From positions 1 to 64,000 of the forward strand of contig NZ_CBFIEO010000005.1 of assembly GCF_965661665.1 (NCBI RefSeq): a stretch of 64,000 nucleotides of DNA. Reading direction: 5' to 3'. This document shows, in pieces, positions 25,346 to 35,884 of the stretch; the stretch's first letter is position 1; the number at the start of each line of letters is the position of its first letter. Below the pieces are notes generated by a model. It saw only the letters and a program-made list of their open reading frames with translations. It did not search any database and was not told the origin of the DNA. The DNA is from Cognatiyoonia sp965661665 (GTDB lineage: Bacteria; Pseudomonadota; Alphaproteobacteria; Rhodobacterales; Rhodobacteraceae). The position numbers and the translations under genes are program-made.

Positions 25346-26220
25346 ATGAAAGATCGCATCGATCCCCTCATTGCAGAGCGCGCGCCTTGGCTCTATCACA
25401 CCGCCCCTGGCATTCGGACCTTGCGCGGCGCGCTGCATATTGCCCTTGGCTACTAACGCACTTTGGCGCTCGGCACGGCTCTGAAAGACAAACCTGCTGA
25501 TGAAATCATGGCGATCATGGGACACATGCTGGCTAAACAGGTTCAGATTCGTGGCCTGCAAAATATCCCGTATGATGGCCCCGCGCTTATCGTCGCCGAC
25601 CACCCAACAGGTATCGCCGACGGCATCGTCTCCAATTACTTGATCTGCCAGCGCCGGAACGACGCCTATTTCTTTGCAAATAGCGATATTCTGCGCGTTC
25701 TGCCGCAACTGTCAGACTGCATCACGCCTTTGGAATGGCGCGTGGATCGCCGTAGTTACACAAAGACCCGTGAAACGATGGAGTGCGTGCGCACGGCGAC
25801 GGATGCGGGGCGGTTCGGTATTATATTTCCATCGGGTCGGCTGGCCAAGCGGCACGGGCTGAAGCTCTATGAACGGCCGTGGATGGCATCCGCGGCGATG
25901 TTTGCCAAAAAAAATTCGAATTGCATGTCATTCTGGTCAACATCCAAGCCCGAAATTCCGCGCTCTTTTATATTTTTGACGCCATCCATCCCACCATGCG
26001 GGATGTGACTCTCTTTCATCAGACTCTCAACAAAACAAAGCAGCGATTTGAAATCACAGCTGGCCCGCCCATCGCGGCAGCGACGTTGCCAAAGAAGTCG
26101 GATGAGCCGATTGTGATCCTGCGTCAAAAGACGCTCGCTTTGGGCTACATCAAACCATCCAAGCAGTCGCCGAAGATGCTCTTATCGGTGAATACCATTG
26201 GCCGCACCGCAATGATGTAG
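25346..26220 (+). pseudogene. Lysophospholipid (1-acylglycerol-3-phosphate) acyltransferase-like gene, inactivated
   Basis: The coding sequence starts at ATG 25346 (MKDRIDPLIAERAPWLYHTA) and is stopped by TAA at 25454-25456, after 36 codons. The same frame continues with the acyltransferase motifs ADHPTGIADG (the H-x4-D site) and FPSGRLAKR. At the eight-A run 25907-25914 the frame slips, and the other frame continues FELHVILVNIQARNSALFY, as in intact family members. The product would have moved a fatty acyl group onto lysophosphatidate at the inner membrane. One lesion is a substitution stop and one is in a homopolymer. The last 25 or so residues look unlike the family and may be frame-slipped too. 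Confidence 0.82.
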
Positions 26221-26292
26221 CACCGCCGTCTTGTCACGCTTTTGCGGTTGGCCTAAACCCGTCGCAAACGCACATGATGGTTGGTACTTCCC

Positions 26293-27807
<1,515 letters not shown>

Positions 27808-27924
27808 CGGGCGCTGTCGCGACCAACTAAAAGATCTTAAGCTCTTACGCGTTTGGAATACCCCCCCCCTTTTCTTTCAAGTGGGGGATTGGTAGCTGGA
27901 CCGAATTGAAAACAGGAAATGCAT

Positions 27925-28272
27925 ATGCGGTTCGAGTACAAAGTCATTGCTGCCCCAACCAAGGGCATCAAGGCGCGCGGCGTGAAAGGCTCCGCCGCAC
28001 GATTCGCCTATGGATTGGAGGCTGCAATTAATGAGCTTGCGGCTGACAATTGGATTTACGTCCGCGCGGAAACACTTCCCGCCAAGGAGCGCGAAGGATT
28101 GATGAGTAAGACCACGGTTTTCCAAAATGTCTTGGTCTTCAAACGATCTGTCTCAGCGGAAGAACCTGCTCCAGCGCCCGTCGAAGAGATCATTGACGAC
28201 CTGCACAAAAATTCCGTCAAGGACGATGAGTACTCGGAGGAAAGCAGTCCAGAACAGGACGCTCACGCCTAA
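27925..28272 (+). CDS. DUF4177 domain protein
   Basis: A 115-residue protein with a DUF4177-type N-terminal half: MRFEYKVIAAP, then LEAAINELAADNWIYVRAETLP and VFQNVLVFKR. The C-terminal third (about 75-115) is acidic and low in complexity. The ATG at 27925 has AGGAA six bases upstream, and another ATG sits two codons earlier at 27919. Function is unknown. It converges on bolA with a hairpin between them. Confidence 0.8.
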   Translation: MRFEYKVIAAPTKGIKARGVKGSAARFAYGLEAAINELAADNWIYVRAETLPAKEREGLMSKTTVFQNVLVFKRSVSAEEPAPAPVEEIIDDLHKNSVKDDEYSEESSPEQDAHA

Positions 28273-28274
28273 AC

Positions 28275-28306
28275 AAGTGAGGCGGACACAGACGACCGCC
28301 CCACTT
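28275..28306. terminator. Shared hairpin between the convergent DUF4177 and bolA genes
   Basis: AAGTG (28275-28279) with GGCGG (28281-28285) pairs with CCGCC (28296-28300) and CACTT (28302-28306), leaving one A/C mismatch and a ten-base loop. It covers nearly the whole gap between the two stop codons and would fold in either transcript. No long T run is present. Confidence 0.55.
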
Positions 28307-28568
28307 AGTCCGGCACCTGAATATCCAACGCCAAAGCATGAATGCGTCCAATGACGTCCTCACCCAAGGCGGCGTGCACCGCGCGGTGACGCGCCAATCT
28401 TGAAAGATCTTTGAAGGCGTCGGATGCGATCACCACATGCCAATGACTTTCACCAGAACCATCATCACCCGCATGCCCAGCATGTTGGTGGCTCTCATTT
28501 ATAACGTTCAGAACGCTCGGCGCGAAACTTTCTTGCAACCGACTTCTTATTTCCGCTTCCAGACACAT
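28305..28568 (-). CDS. bolA: BolA-family protein
   Basis: An 87-residue BolA-type protein, thought to work with monothiol glutaredoxins in Fe-S handling and stress response. Features are LNVINESHQHAGHAG, SHWHVVIASDAF and LSRLARHRAVHAAL, including the conserved His used as a cluster ligand in the BolA-glutaredoxin pair. It is divergent from the DnaJ-like gene across a 77-bp gap, an arrangement I recall in other Rhodobacteraceae. Confidence 0.92.
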   Translation of the reverse strand: MCLEAEIRSRLQESFAPSVLNVINESHQHAGHAGDDGSGESHWHVVIASDAFKDLSRLARHRAVHAALGEDVIGRIHALALDIQVPD

Positions 28569-28645
28569 TATTTTGCAGCAGCCTCTTCAAACTCTCAGTG
28601 GAAGCTTTATTCTCTGCTCTCCGAGTCGGAAAGGAAACAGGTGCC

Positions 28646-29281
28646 ATGGACAAAAAAGATCCATTTGGTTTCGATATGTCAGTCTCGAGTTCTAAGAAAA
28701 AGAACCCTCGGAGCCGTCGCGGCATGTCTGGCGCATCGGAAACATCAAAGCGCACATGTGACCATGAGGGATGCACGGAGCCTGGCCAATACCGCGCCCC
28801 GAAATCACCTGACATCCTCGATGACTTTTTCTGGTTCTGCAAAGAACACGTCCGCGAATATAATCTGAAATGGAATTTCTTCGACACAACCTCCGAAGCT
28901 GAAGCCCTGGCGCAGATGGAGCGGGACAAAACTTGGGAACGCCCCACCAAGCCGTTCAAACGCTCTGTGGAAGAAGCCGCTTGGGCCCGCCTTGGCATTG
29001 ACGACGCGCATGAGGTTTTGGGTGGCAACGCGACACGGAACCCTGGAAAGAATGGCGGGGGTCATCGACGCCTGCCGCCGACCGAACGGCGCGCAATGGA
29101 TATTCTGGAGGCGAAAGACGACTGGTCGAAACCTCAAATCCGGAAAGCTTATAAGTCACTCATCAAAGTGCTTCACCCTGATATGAACGGCGGCGACCGG
29201 AGCCAAGAGGAACAATTGGCTGAGGTTGTCTGGGCGTGGGATCAGATCAAAGACAGCCGTAATTTCCGCGACGGCGACTGA
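28646..29281 (+). CDS. J-domain (DnaJ-like) protein with an N-terminal Cys/His motif
   Basis: A 210-residue protein with a C-terminal J domain at about 148-208. The HPD signature is in LIKVLHPDMNGGDRS, which would stimulate a DnaK ATPase. The N-terminal half has CDHEGC and later FCKEH, a C-x4-C ... C-x2-H pattern that may bind zinc. The start at 28646 follows AAGGAAA. It lies upstream of cobS, but two decaying genes now stand between them. The specific DnaK client is unknown. Confidence 0.87.
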   Translation: MDKKDPFGFDMSVSSSKKKNPRSRRGMSGASETSKRTCDHEGCTEPGQYRAPKSPDILDDFFWFCKEHVREYNLKWNFFDTTSEAEALAQMERDKTWERPTKPFKRSVEEAAWARLGIDDAHEVLGGNATRNPGKNGGGHRRLPPTERRAMDILEAKDDWSKPQIRKAYKSLIKVLHPDMNGGDRSQEEQLAEVVWAWDQIKDSRNFRDGD

Positions 29282-29788
29282 GATTGAGGCTTCCGCTTCC
29301 TGCTGTGCGTAGGGAAACGAAGACTTAAAAATAGTGTCTCGTTCCCGCAGATAGGCCCCCCGTGCAACATGAGCGAGGATCAAATTGAGCAACCAGAAGC
29401 CCGCTATCAGTGGGTAGGCAATAAAGGTTCCGGCCAGCGCTAGCGGACCAAACATTGTCTCAAAAAAAGGCAGTGCGAGCGTTCCGCCCGCGACGGAATT
29501 GATCATCATCACAGAAATCCCACCCAACAGAAAGCGGACCCACCCTTTGGCTCCCGATTACCCAAAGTAACGCCTGTTCACAAAGAGCCCTAACAGACCA
29601 CCGGACATGCCCGCCAAAAATGTTCATAATTCATAGCAGGATGGTATTTGGTACAATATCCCGCCTGTGGCGAGGCGTTCAGAAGCTGCAAATCCAACGA
29701 AACCCGACACGAAGACAAAAACAAAATAGCTGACGTAAACTGTATGTTCACCTTCCGACAGACTGAAACGATCCAAACTGGCTAGGAA
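29156..29788 (-). pseudogene. Decayed membrane-protein gene
   Basis: One minus-strand frame reads hydrophobic sequence over about 500 bp: SYFVFVFVSGFVGFAA, then GGLLGLFVNRRYFG, VRFLLGG, NSVAGGTLALPFFE and AYPLIAGFWLLNLILAHV. It is interrupted by TGA at 29624-29626 and TAA at 29558-29560, both in the same frame, and an upstream TAG lies at 29789-29791. No good start remains. The open part runs into the DnaJ-like gene to 29156, so its original stop was probably lost. The likely ancestor is a small multi-pass membrane protein. I cannot name it. Confidence 0.6.
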
Positions 29789-29881
29789 CTACTGCCCGTA
29801 CCTTCCACGAGGCGAGTTACGCTGAAAATGTGGCGAATCTTGGCAATTTGAGCCGATCTGGGGGCCTAATCAGGAAACAGT

Positions 29882-30343
29882 CTATGCCGCCTGAAAGATC
29901 AATGAAACGCCGTTCAGACAGTGCCGCTTTCCGGTTGGTTGTGGGCAGTCGTCGAGGATATGGCCAAGATGTCTGCCACAACGACGGCAATGTACTTCTG
30001 TCCGAACGGAGAAGAGCTTGCGATTGGGCTCTATGCGCACCGCATCTGGAAGGGCCTAATAAAAGCTCGGCCACCCTGTGCCGCTGTCATACTTCGCCTC
30101 AGACGAATAAAGCGGCAATTGGCATCCAAGGCAGATGTAGCTGCCCGCGGCATAATTCTTATCTAGCGGGCTGGTGAACGCACGTTCCGTGCCTTCTTCG
30201 CGCATCACGCGGTACTGAATGTCCGTCAGCATCGCGCGCCATTCTGCATCGGTTCGGGTCACTTCAAACTGTCCTTCGGCAACACCAAACGCGGGCAAAG
30301 CGGTTGCGCCCAGCGAAAGGGCAGAAAACTGTCGTCTGTTCAT
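29882..30343 (-). pseudogene. msrB: Exported methionine-R-sulfoxide reductase (msrB-like), interrupted by TAG
   Basis: The gene starts at 30343 with a twin-arginine-like leader (MNRRQFSALSLGATALPAFG) followed by MsrB sequence: WRAMLTDIQYRVMREEGTERAF, the zinc pair CLGC and TGWPSFY. A TAG at 30056-30058 stops it there, where intact proteins read GWPSFW followed by more sequence. The same frame continues with ALPDAV, RTEVHCRRCGRHLGHILDD (second zinc pair) and RHCLNGVSLIF, which holds the catalytic-type Cys, ending at TAG 29882-29884. A single substitution would restore a full-length protein. It is a young pseudogene unless the TAG is an error. Confidence 0.82.
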
Positions 30344-30570
30344 GGCCGTCTACTTTGAAGCTGGCTTTGCATACAGCGTCTGCAAGCGACCTAAGAGGAT
30401 AAAAACGGGATTGCACGTCGATGTGATAACCTCGTGAAGTCACGGCTTGGGAGAACAAATTCTCTGTTGCGCGTCGATGCGTTAATTCCGCCCCTTCCCC
30501 TTGCCCCCCTTCGCGTTATGTAGCATTGCGTGAACAATAGCTCACTGCGCAGTTTCGAAAGGCAAAACAG
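30344..30570. other. Gene-free region before cobS
   Basis: About 227 bp with no convincing gene. It should hold the cobS promoter and the old msrB promoter. A ribosome site GAAAGG lies at about 30556-30561 ahead of cobS. I see no clear palindrome, and no cobalamin riboswitch could be recognised by eye. Confidence 0.4.
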
Positions 30571-31557
30571 ATGGCCGATGGCATGATCGACATGGATACA
30601 AAACCAACCGAGGAAATCTCGGTCCGTGAGGTCTTCGGTATCGACAGCGATATGAAGGTGAAGGGGTTCGCCCAAGCCTCTGGTCGCGTGCCTGAAATTG
30701 ACAGCACTTACAAATTTGACCCTGACACGACTTTGGCGATCCTCGCAGGTTTTGGCTATAATCGCCGCGTGATGATCCAAGGGTATCACGGCACCGGTAA
30801 GTCGACCCATATCGAACAGGTCGCCGCGCGTTTGAACTGGCCGACGGTGCGCGTAAACCTCGACAGCCACATCAGCCGAATCGACCTGATCGGTAAGGAT
30901 GCGATCAAACTCCGAGATGGCGTGCAGGTGACGGAATTCCACGAAGGCATCCTGCCGTGGGCCCTACGCAATCCTGTTGCGATCGTGTTCGACGAATATG
31001 ATGCAGGTCGCGCCGACGTGATGTTCGTGATCCAGCGCGTGTTGGAGCATGACGGCAAGCTCACGCTGATGGATCAAAACGAAATTATCACGCCGAACCC
31101 CTATTTCCGTCTTTTTGCAACGGCCAACACGGTTGGTCTGGGTGACACAACCGGCCTTTATCACGGCACGCAGCAGATCAACCAAGCGCAAATGGACCGT
31201 TGGTCGCTGGTTGCGACGTTGAACTATCTGTCGCACGACGCCGAAGTGATGATCGTCTTGGCAAAATCACCGCATTTCAACACTGGAACAGGCCGCAAAA
31301 CCGTCAGCCAGATGGTGACAGTGGCGGATCTGACGCGCACAGCATTCATGAACGGCGATTTGTCGACGGTGATGTCGCCACGAACTGTCATCGCATGGGC
31401 TGAAAACACCCGCATCTTCCAAGATGTCGGCTACGCCTTCCGGCTGTCGTTCCTCAATAAATGTGATGAGCTTGAGCGTCAGACGGTCGCCGAATTCTAC
31501 CAGCGCTGTTTTGACGAAGAACTCCCCGAAAGTGCTGCAAGTCTAAGCCTCGGCTAA
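30571..31557 (+). CDS. cobS: Aerobic cobaltochelatase subunit CobS
   Basis: A 328-residue AAA+ ATPase that with CobT drives CobN to insert cobalt into hydrogenobyrinic acid diamide in aerobic B12 synthesis. Walker A is GYHGTGKST at about residues 71-79, Walker B is AIVFDEYDAG at about 136-145, and ATANTVG is the sensor-1 region. Length matches the family. cobT follows after a small secreted-protein gene. Confidence 0.96.
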   Translation: MADGMIDMDTKPTEEISVREVFGIDSDMKVKGFAQASGRVPEIDSTYKFDPDTTLAILAGFGYNRRVMIQGYHGTGKSTHIEQVAARLNWPTVRVNLDSHISRIDLIGKDAIKLRDGVQVTEFHEGILPWALRNPVAIVFDEYDAGRADVMFVIQRVLEHDGKLTLMDQNEIITPNPYFRLFATANTVGLGDTTGLYHGTQQINQAQMDRWSLVATLNYLSHDAEVMIVLAKSPHFNTGTGRKTVSQMVTVADLTRTAFMNGDLSTVMSPRTVIAWAENTRIFQDVGYAFRLSFLNKCDELERQTVAEFYQRCFDEELPESAASLSLG

Positions 31558-31592
31558 ATACCTCTGAAACGACGGTCACTTTGCCCCCGCTC

Positions 31593-31641
31593 CTGTCCAT
31601 CGGAAACGGACAGTCTCTGTTTGGTTCCTGTGACCGACAGG
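31593..31641 (+). terminator. Tandem small hairpins after cobS
   Basis: CTGTCC (31593-31598) pairs with GGACAG (31608-31613), followed by a T-rich stretch (TCTCTGTTTGGTT). A second stem CCTGT/ACAGG lies at 31627-31641. Together they may end or attenuate the cobS transcript before the next gene. Confidence 0.4.
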
Positions 31642-31707
31642 TAACGCATGCCGCAATTTTCAGAATGATTACTAGATAAGCGAAATATTTACGCCCATGA
31701 TCTACAT

Positions 31708-32091
31708 ATGGGCGGTATGAAAACAATTGTGTTGACCATATGTATCGCGGTATCGGCGGCGATAGCCTCCGCATCTACTGCCAACCTACAACTGCGGAAT
31801 TTTGCCAACTGCGTCGGCCGCATGACGGCGGAGCTGGAACATGCATGGCTGATGAATGATAGTGACGCAGCACTGTTGGAACAGCAACGATCACAGGTGG
31901 CGGAGCTATTGGCGGCGATCATGCCACGAGACTTAGGCCGCACCGTTCTGGGCTGGCGTGTCGATGCACGCGCGGCGCAAAGGGCACTTCTTATGCAGGC
32001 CTCATTTGCTTCAGATGCCGATGATGCCGAATGGGCGGCAAGCACCGCGGCGCAATATCGCGCCGACTGCACAGGGTTTTTGCTGAGTTAA
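31708..32091 (+). CDS. Small secreted protein between cobS and cobT
   Basis: A protein of about 124-127 residues (ATG at 31708, or at 31717 for a better signal peptide). The N-terminus KTIVLTICIAVSAAIASAS is a signal peptide with cleavage near residue 22. The mature part is alpha-helical and Ala-rich, with one Cys early (NFANCVGRM) and one near the end (YRADCTGF) that could form a disulfide. I recall similar unnamed proteins at this place in Rhodobacteraceae. No function can be given; the ribosome site is weak for both starts. Confidence 0.7.
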   Translation: MGGMKTIVLTICIAVSAAIASASTANLQLRNFANCVGRMTAELEHAWLMNDSDAALLEQQRSQVAELLAAIMPRDLGRTVLGWRVDARAAQRALLMQASFASDADDAEWAASTAAQYRADCTGFLLS

Positions 32092-32154
32092 GCCGCCACC
32101 CCTCTGGTATTTACCCATGTCGAGTTCTAGTTTGTTCCAGACGAAGGACGAACA

Positions 32155-34032
32155 ATGAACAAACCGACCGACAATCCTGCTGATCCATTCAAAAAGGCAC
32201 TCGCTGAGGCCACGAAAGTCATGGCCGATGACGCAGAATTGGCGGTCAGCTATTCTGTCGATCCTGCAGGTCAGACGTCAGACAGCATTCGTTTGCCACA
32301 GGTCAGCCGCCGCATGACGACGGAAGAAGTGCTGTTGGCGCGTGGCACCGCCGATGCCTTCGCCTTGCGACACAAGTTCCATGACGCGCAAACAGCAGCA
32401 AAATATATGCCGCAAGGCCAAATGGCTCGCGATCTTTTCGAAGCGATGGAAACCGCGAGGATTGAGGCGGTCGGCGCGCAACATATGCCCGGCACCGCAG
32501 GCAACATTGACGCCAAGATCGAAAACGAAGCCATGCGTAAAGGCTACGATCAGGTCAAACAGACCTCTGACGCGCCCTTGGCAACTGCGGCTGGCTATCT
32601 GATCCGTCACCTTGCAACGGGTCGTGACCTGCCTGCGGGCGCAGACAACGTCATGAACCTGTGGCGCGGGTTTATTGAGGACAGCTGCGGCGGCACGCTA
32701 GAAAACCTCGAAGACACGTTGAACGACCAGCAAGCCTTCGCAAAATTCGCGCGGCAAATCATCTCCGACCTCGGCTATGCCGACCAGTTGGGCGACGATC
32801 CAGATAATATGGATGACGACCAACAAGACGAGGCAGAAGAAGGCCAGGACGAAGAGGAACAGCCAGACAGCCAAGGCGAGGATGAAAGCGACGGCGAAGA
32901 AGCCGAAGCCAGCCCAGAGCAGAGTCAGGAAGAACAGCAAGACGCCTCCCAAGCGCAAGTCAGCATGGATGACATGGCCGACGCAGAGATGGGCGAAGAC
33001 ACCGAAATGCCCGATGGGGAAGCGCCGCTTGAGCCGCCAACCCCAATGCCTGTGTCTGACGCCGACCCCGATTACCGTGTCTATACAACCGACTACGATG
33101 AAGAGGTCGCAGCAGAAGACCTTGCTGAAGCTGCAGAGTTGGAGCGGCTTCGGAATTACCTTGATCAGCAACTCGAGCCACTGAAAGGCGCTGTGAGCCG
33201 TTTGGCCAACAAGTTACAACGCCGCCTGCAGGCCAAGCAAAACCGCACTTGGGAGTTCGACCGCGAGGAAGGCATCCTCGACGCGGGCCGTCTGGCGCGG
33301 ATCGTCGCCTCACCCACGACGCCACTGTCCTTCAAAGTCGAAAAAGACATGGAATTTCGTGACACCGTCGTGACCATGCTGCTCGACAATTCCGGCTCCA
33401 TGCGCGGACGGCCAATTTCAATCGCTGCAATCTGCGCGGACGTGATGGCACGGACGCTTGAGCGGTGCGACGTGAAGGTGGAAATCCTTGGCTTTACCAC
33501 TAAAGCGTGGAAAGGCGGGCAAGCGCGGGAGGATTGGCTCAAGAATGGTCGAGAAGCAACTCCCGGACGCCTGAATGACCTACGCCACATAATCTACAAA
33601 GCTGCGGATGCGCCTTGGCGTCGGACCCGCCCAAATCTGGGCCTGATGATGAAAGAGGGCCTGCTGAAAGAAAACATCGATGGCGAGGCGTTGGAATGGG
33701 CGCATCGCCGGATGATCAATCGACCAGAGCAGCGCAAAGTGCTGATGGTGATCTCTGACGGGGCGCCAGTGGACGACTCAACTTTGTCCGTTAACCCTGC
33801 GAATTATCTGGAAAAACACCTTCGCGACGTGATCGCTATGGTAGAGAAGCGCAAAATGGTGGAACTGGTTGCGATTGGGATCGGTCATGATGTCACCCGC
33901 TATTATGAACGCGCAGTCACGATCACGGATGTTGAGCAGTTGGCGGGTGCTATGACTGAACAGCTTGCCAGCCTCTTTGACACCGACCCACGCAAACGCG
34001 CCCGCGTCTTGGGAATGCGCAAAGCCAGCTAA
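32155..34032 (+). CDS. cobT: Aerobic cobaltochelatase subunit CobT
   Basis: A 625-residue partner of CobS. The N-terminal third has the CobT helical domain. A very acidic low-complexity stretch (Asp/Glu/Gln-rich) runs from about residue 218 to 300. The C-terminal von Willebrand A-type domain has the metal-ion motif DNSGSM with D411, and the later VISDGAP. Length and layout match the family. It is preceded by a GAAGGA ribosome site and followed 27 bp later by the aminopeptidase gene. Confidence 0.95.
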   Translation: MNKPTDNPADPFKKALAEATKVMADDAELAVSYSVDPAGQTSDSIRLPQVSRRMTTEEVLLARGTADAFALRHKFHDAQTAAKYMPQGQMARDLFEAMETARIEAVGAQHMPGTAGNIDAKIENEAMRKGYDQVKQTSDAPLATAAGYLIRHLATGRDLPAGADNVMNLWRGFIEDSCGGTLENLEDTLNDQQAFAKFARQIISDLGYADQLGDDPDNMDDDQQDEAEEGQDEEEQPDSQGEDESDGEEAEASPEQSQEEQQDASQAQVSMDDMADAEMGEDTEMPDGEAPLEPPTPMPVSDADPDYRVYTTDYDEEVAAEDLAEAAELERLRNYLDQQLEPLKGAVSRLANKLQRRLQAKQNRTWEFDREEGILDAGRLARIVASPTTPLSFKVEKDMEFRDTVVTMLLDNSGSMRGRPISIAAICADVMARTLERCDVKVEILGFTTKAWKGGQAREDWLKNGREATPGRLNDLRHIIYKAADAPWRRTRPNLGLMMKEGLLKENIDGEALEWAHRRMINRPEQRKVLMVISDGAPVDDSTLSVNPANYLEKHLRDVIAMVEKRKMVELVAIGIGHDVTRYYERAVTITDVEQLAGAMTEQLASLFDTDPRKRARVLGMRKAS

Positions 34033-34059
34033 TCCGCCGCGCCAGAAAGAAAGGCCGTC

Positions 34060-35847
34060 ATGTTTCAATCTTTTGAGTCCACGACGCGACCTGAACAAGG
34101 GCCACCGCGTCTGGCCGCCTTGCGTGAAAAGCTCAAGGATGACGGCCTTGATGGGTTTGTCGTCCCCCGCGCCGATGCGCATCAGGGGGAATATGTTGCT
34201 GATCGCGATGCAAGGCTGGCGTGGCTGACAGGGTTTACCGGATCTGCCGGGTTTTGCGCGGCGTTGAAAGACATTGCAGGCGTGTTCGTCGATGGTCGCT
34301 ACCGCCTACAAGTGCGCGCGCAAGTCGCGGACGTGTTCACGCCTGTCGATTGGCCGGAGGTTAAGCTTGCCTCGTGGCTGAAGGAACAACTCCCCGATGG
34401 TGGAAAGGTTGGCTATGATGCGTGGCTTCATACGATCCACGGCGTCAGTGATCTGACGAAAGACCTTAAAGGCAGCGGCATCGAACTGATCGCCACGGCA
34501 AATCTGGTCGATCAAATTTGGGACGATCAACCACCAGCGCCAGACGCGAAGTTCACCGCCTATCCAACTGAATTTGCTGGCGAACCCCACGCTGAAAAGC
34601 GCAAAAGACTGCCGGCAACATTGGACGCGCCTTTCGTCATCACGCTTCCAGATAGCATCGCATGGCTGCTCAACATTCGCGGCAGTGACATCAAACGGAA
34701 CCCTGTGCCGCATTGCTTTGCGATCCTCCACACCGACAGAACCGTCGACCTCTTTGCCGGGGCCAACAAAGCCGATGACATCCATGACCATTTGGGGCCA
34801 GATGTGCGCATTCACACGTCAGACACTCTGCTCGAGGCACTCACTCAACTTGGCGATACTGTCAGCGTCGATCCCAAAAGCTGTCCCGCAATCATCGCAA
34901 AGACCTTAGCAGACGCCAAAATTAGCATCCATCACGCGGATGACCCCTGCGCCCTGCCCAAGGCCTGCAAAAACGAGACGGAGCTTGCCGGCACAAAAGC
35001 CGCCCACCTGCGTGATGGCGCGGCGATGGTGCGCTTTCTGGCGTGGCTCGACGCCACCGCGCCAAAGGGGAAGTTGACCGAAATCGACGTCGTCAAACAG
35101 CTTGAACAGTTCCGGCGCGAGACCAACCAGCTTTTGGACGTCAGCTTTGAAACCATCTGTGGCGCGGGCAGCGACGGGGCCATTGTCCACTACCGCGTAA
35201 CAGAAGAGACAAACCGCCCTGTGCGCATGGATGAGTTGCTACTTGTTGACAGCGGCGGGCAGTACATCGACGGAACCACCGACATCACGCGGACTGTCAT
35301 CGTCGGCGCGCCGTCAGACCTGCATCGCAGCTGTTTCACGCGAGTGCTGCAAGGCATGATCGCGATCAGCCGTGCGCGGTTCCCAACGGGCGTTGCAGGC
35401 CAACACCTCGACGCTTTAGCGCGGTATCCTCTTTGGCTTGCCGGTTTGGACTATGCCCACGGCACAGGGCACGGCGTTGGCAGTTATCTTTGCGTGCACG
35501 AAGGGCCACAAAACCTGTCGCGCAGGGGCACCGTCGCCCTGCAAAAAGGGATGATCCTGTCGAACGAGCCGGGCTATTACCGCGAAGGCGCCTTTGGCAT
35601 CCGCATCGAGAATTTGATCTTTGTCGAAGATGCGCCTGCGATGGAGGGTGCTGATAACCGCGCCATGCTGAGTTTCGAAACCCTCACTTACGTCCCGATT
35701 GATCGTCGACTGATTGACGTGAGCCTTTTGACAGACGGTGAGCGCGACTGGCTCAACATGTACCACAGCGTCACACTTGCAAAAATCGGTCCTTTGGTCG
35801 AAGGTCGGACGCTTGAATGGCTGGAAGAGGCCTGCGCGCCACTTTGA
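34060..35847 (+). CDS. pepP: Xaa-Pro aminopeptidase (aminopeptidase P, M24B family)
   Basis: A 595-residue metallopeptidase removing an N-terminal residue before proline. Two creatinase-like N-terminal domains (about 1-300) are followed by the pita-bread catalytic domain: LLLVDSGGQYIDGTTDITRT with the two metal Asp at about 396 and 407, HGTGHGVGSYL with its His near 470, and the late SNEPGYYREGAFGIRIEN Glu pair. The three-domain length resembles eukaryotic-type APP1. It is cytosolic, with no signal peptide. Confidence 0.93.
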   Translation: MFQSFESTTRPEQGPPRLAALREKLKDDGLDGFVVPRADAHQGEYVADRDARLAWLTGFTGSAGFCAALKDIAGVFVDGRYRLQVRAQVADVFTPVDWPEVKLASWLKEQLPDGGKVGYDAWLHTIHGVSDLTKDLKGSGIELIATANLVDQIWDDQPPAPDAKFTAYPTEFAGEPHAEKRKRLPATLDAPFVITLPDSIAWLLNIRGSDIKRNPVPHCFAILHTDRTVDLFAGANKADDIHDHLGPDVRIHTSDTLLEALTQLGDTVSVDPKSCPAIIAKTLADAKISIHHADDPCALPKACKNETELAGTKAAHLRDGAAMVRFLAWLDATAPKGKLTEIDVVKQLEQFRRETNQLLDVSFETICGAGSDGAIVHYRVTEETNRPVRMDELLLVDSGGQYIDGTTDITRTVIVGAPSDLHRSCFTRVLQGMIAISRARFPTGVAGQHLDALARYPLWLAGLDYAHGTGHGVGSYLCVHEGPQNLSRRGTVALQKGMILSNEPGYYREGAFGIRIENLIFVEDAPAMEGADNRAMLSFETLTYVPIDRRLIDVSLLTDGERDWLNMYHSVTLAKIGPLVEGRTLEWLEEACAPL

Positions 35848-35884
35848 CCGGATCAATCCGTAATCGCAGATGAAAGGACACAAC

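Noticed and set aside
27864..27890. Run of C near 27864 and an inverted look of CCCCCCC...GGGGG after gatB
   Set aside because: The C run and the GTGGGGG could pair loosely, but the arms are homopolymeric and imprecise; too weak to call a terminator.
30344..30570. Possible cobalamin riboswitch before cobS
   Set aside because: No B12-box-like conserved sequence could be seen by eye in the 227-bp leader.
32810..33010. Low-complexity GA-rich stretch inside cobT
   Set aside because: It encodes the acidic linker found in CobT proteins and is in frame, so it is not a repeat array.
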